Source of the DNA: Bugula neritina
Lineage: Eukaryota > Bryozoa > Gymnolaemata > Cheilostomatida > Bugulidae
Length of the DNA: 60,000 nucleotides
Reading direction: 5' to 3'
NCBI GenBank assembly: GCA_964035545.1
Contig: OZ037765.1
Span: 9,606,698-9,666,697 of the forward strand
Shown here: piece after piece, positions 59,947 to 60,000 of the stretch
How the letters are laid out: the number at the start of each line of letters is the position of its first letter
Position numbering within the stretch: position 1 is the first letter of the stretch
Program-made: the position numbers and the translations under genes
Notes under the pieces: model-generated
The model's database searches: none
Seen by the model: the letters and a program-made list of their open reading frames with translations, nothing else
Told to the model about the DNA's origin: nothing

Positions 59947-60000
59947 GTAAGTTTGAAATTTTTTCACAAAAAGCTACTGGTTACAATAATTTCACAGAAA

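Overview
This window is nuclear DNA from an animal, most likely an invertebrate. The genes are intron-rich, with GT-AG introns, AT-rich intronic and intergenic sequence, and many simple repeats and short inverted-repeat transposons. Spliced by eye, the proteins match conserved metazoan families along their whole length and come within a few per cent of the human lengths. The phylum cannot be fixed from the sequence alone. No operons, CRISPR arrays or bacterial features are present.

Layout, left to right. 132-915 (+): the last three exons of a gene I do not recognise. 2029-4082: a hAT-like fold-back element with an (AT)n core. 5494-12262 (+): LMBRD2, 13 coding exons, 695 aa, including one GC-AG intron. 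12915-30384 (-): AGL, the glycogen debranching enzyme, 29 coding exons, 1,566 aa, with a 3.7 kb near-palindromic transposon in one intron. 32290-37380 (+): an SREK1-like SR splicing regulator, 12 exons. 39258-48076 (+): KRI1, 18 exons, 705 aa. 48236-52406 (-): RCL1, 9 exons, 378 aa. 54979-57429 (+): FIS1, 5 exons, 154 aa. 58340-59036: a large CA/CTGCA tandem array. A CpG-richer patch near 59740-59860 may be the promoter of a gene beyond the right edge.

The genes are unrelated housekeeping genes rather than one pathway. Two arrangements stand out. AGL and the SREK1-like gene are head to head and appear to share a promoter of about 100 bp. KRI1 and RCL1 both act in small-subunit ribosome biogenesis and converge tail to tail with 159 bp between their stop codons. 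Each gene model was checked by requiring matching splice phases at every junction and a total length divisible by three.

I see no new defence or metabolic system. The most unusual content is a set of fold-back DNA transposons with readable target-site duplications: 8 bp ACCTAGAC, 4 bp TATG, 4 bp AAGA, and TA. The largest is an almost complete palindrome that starts 20 bp from an AGL splice donor.
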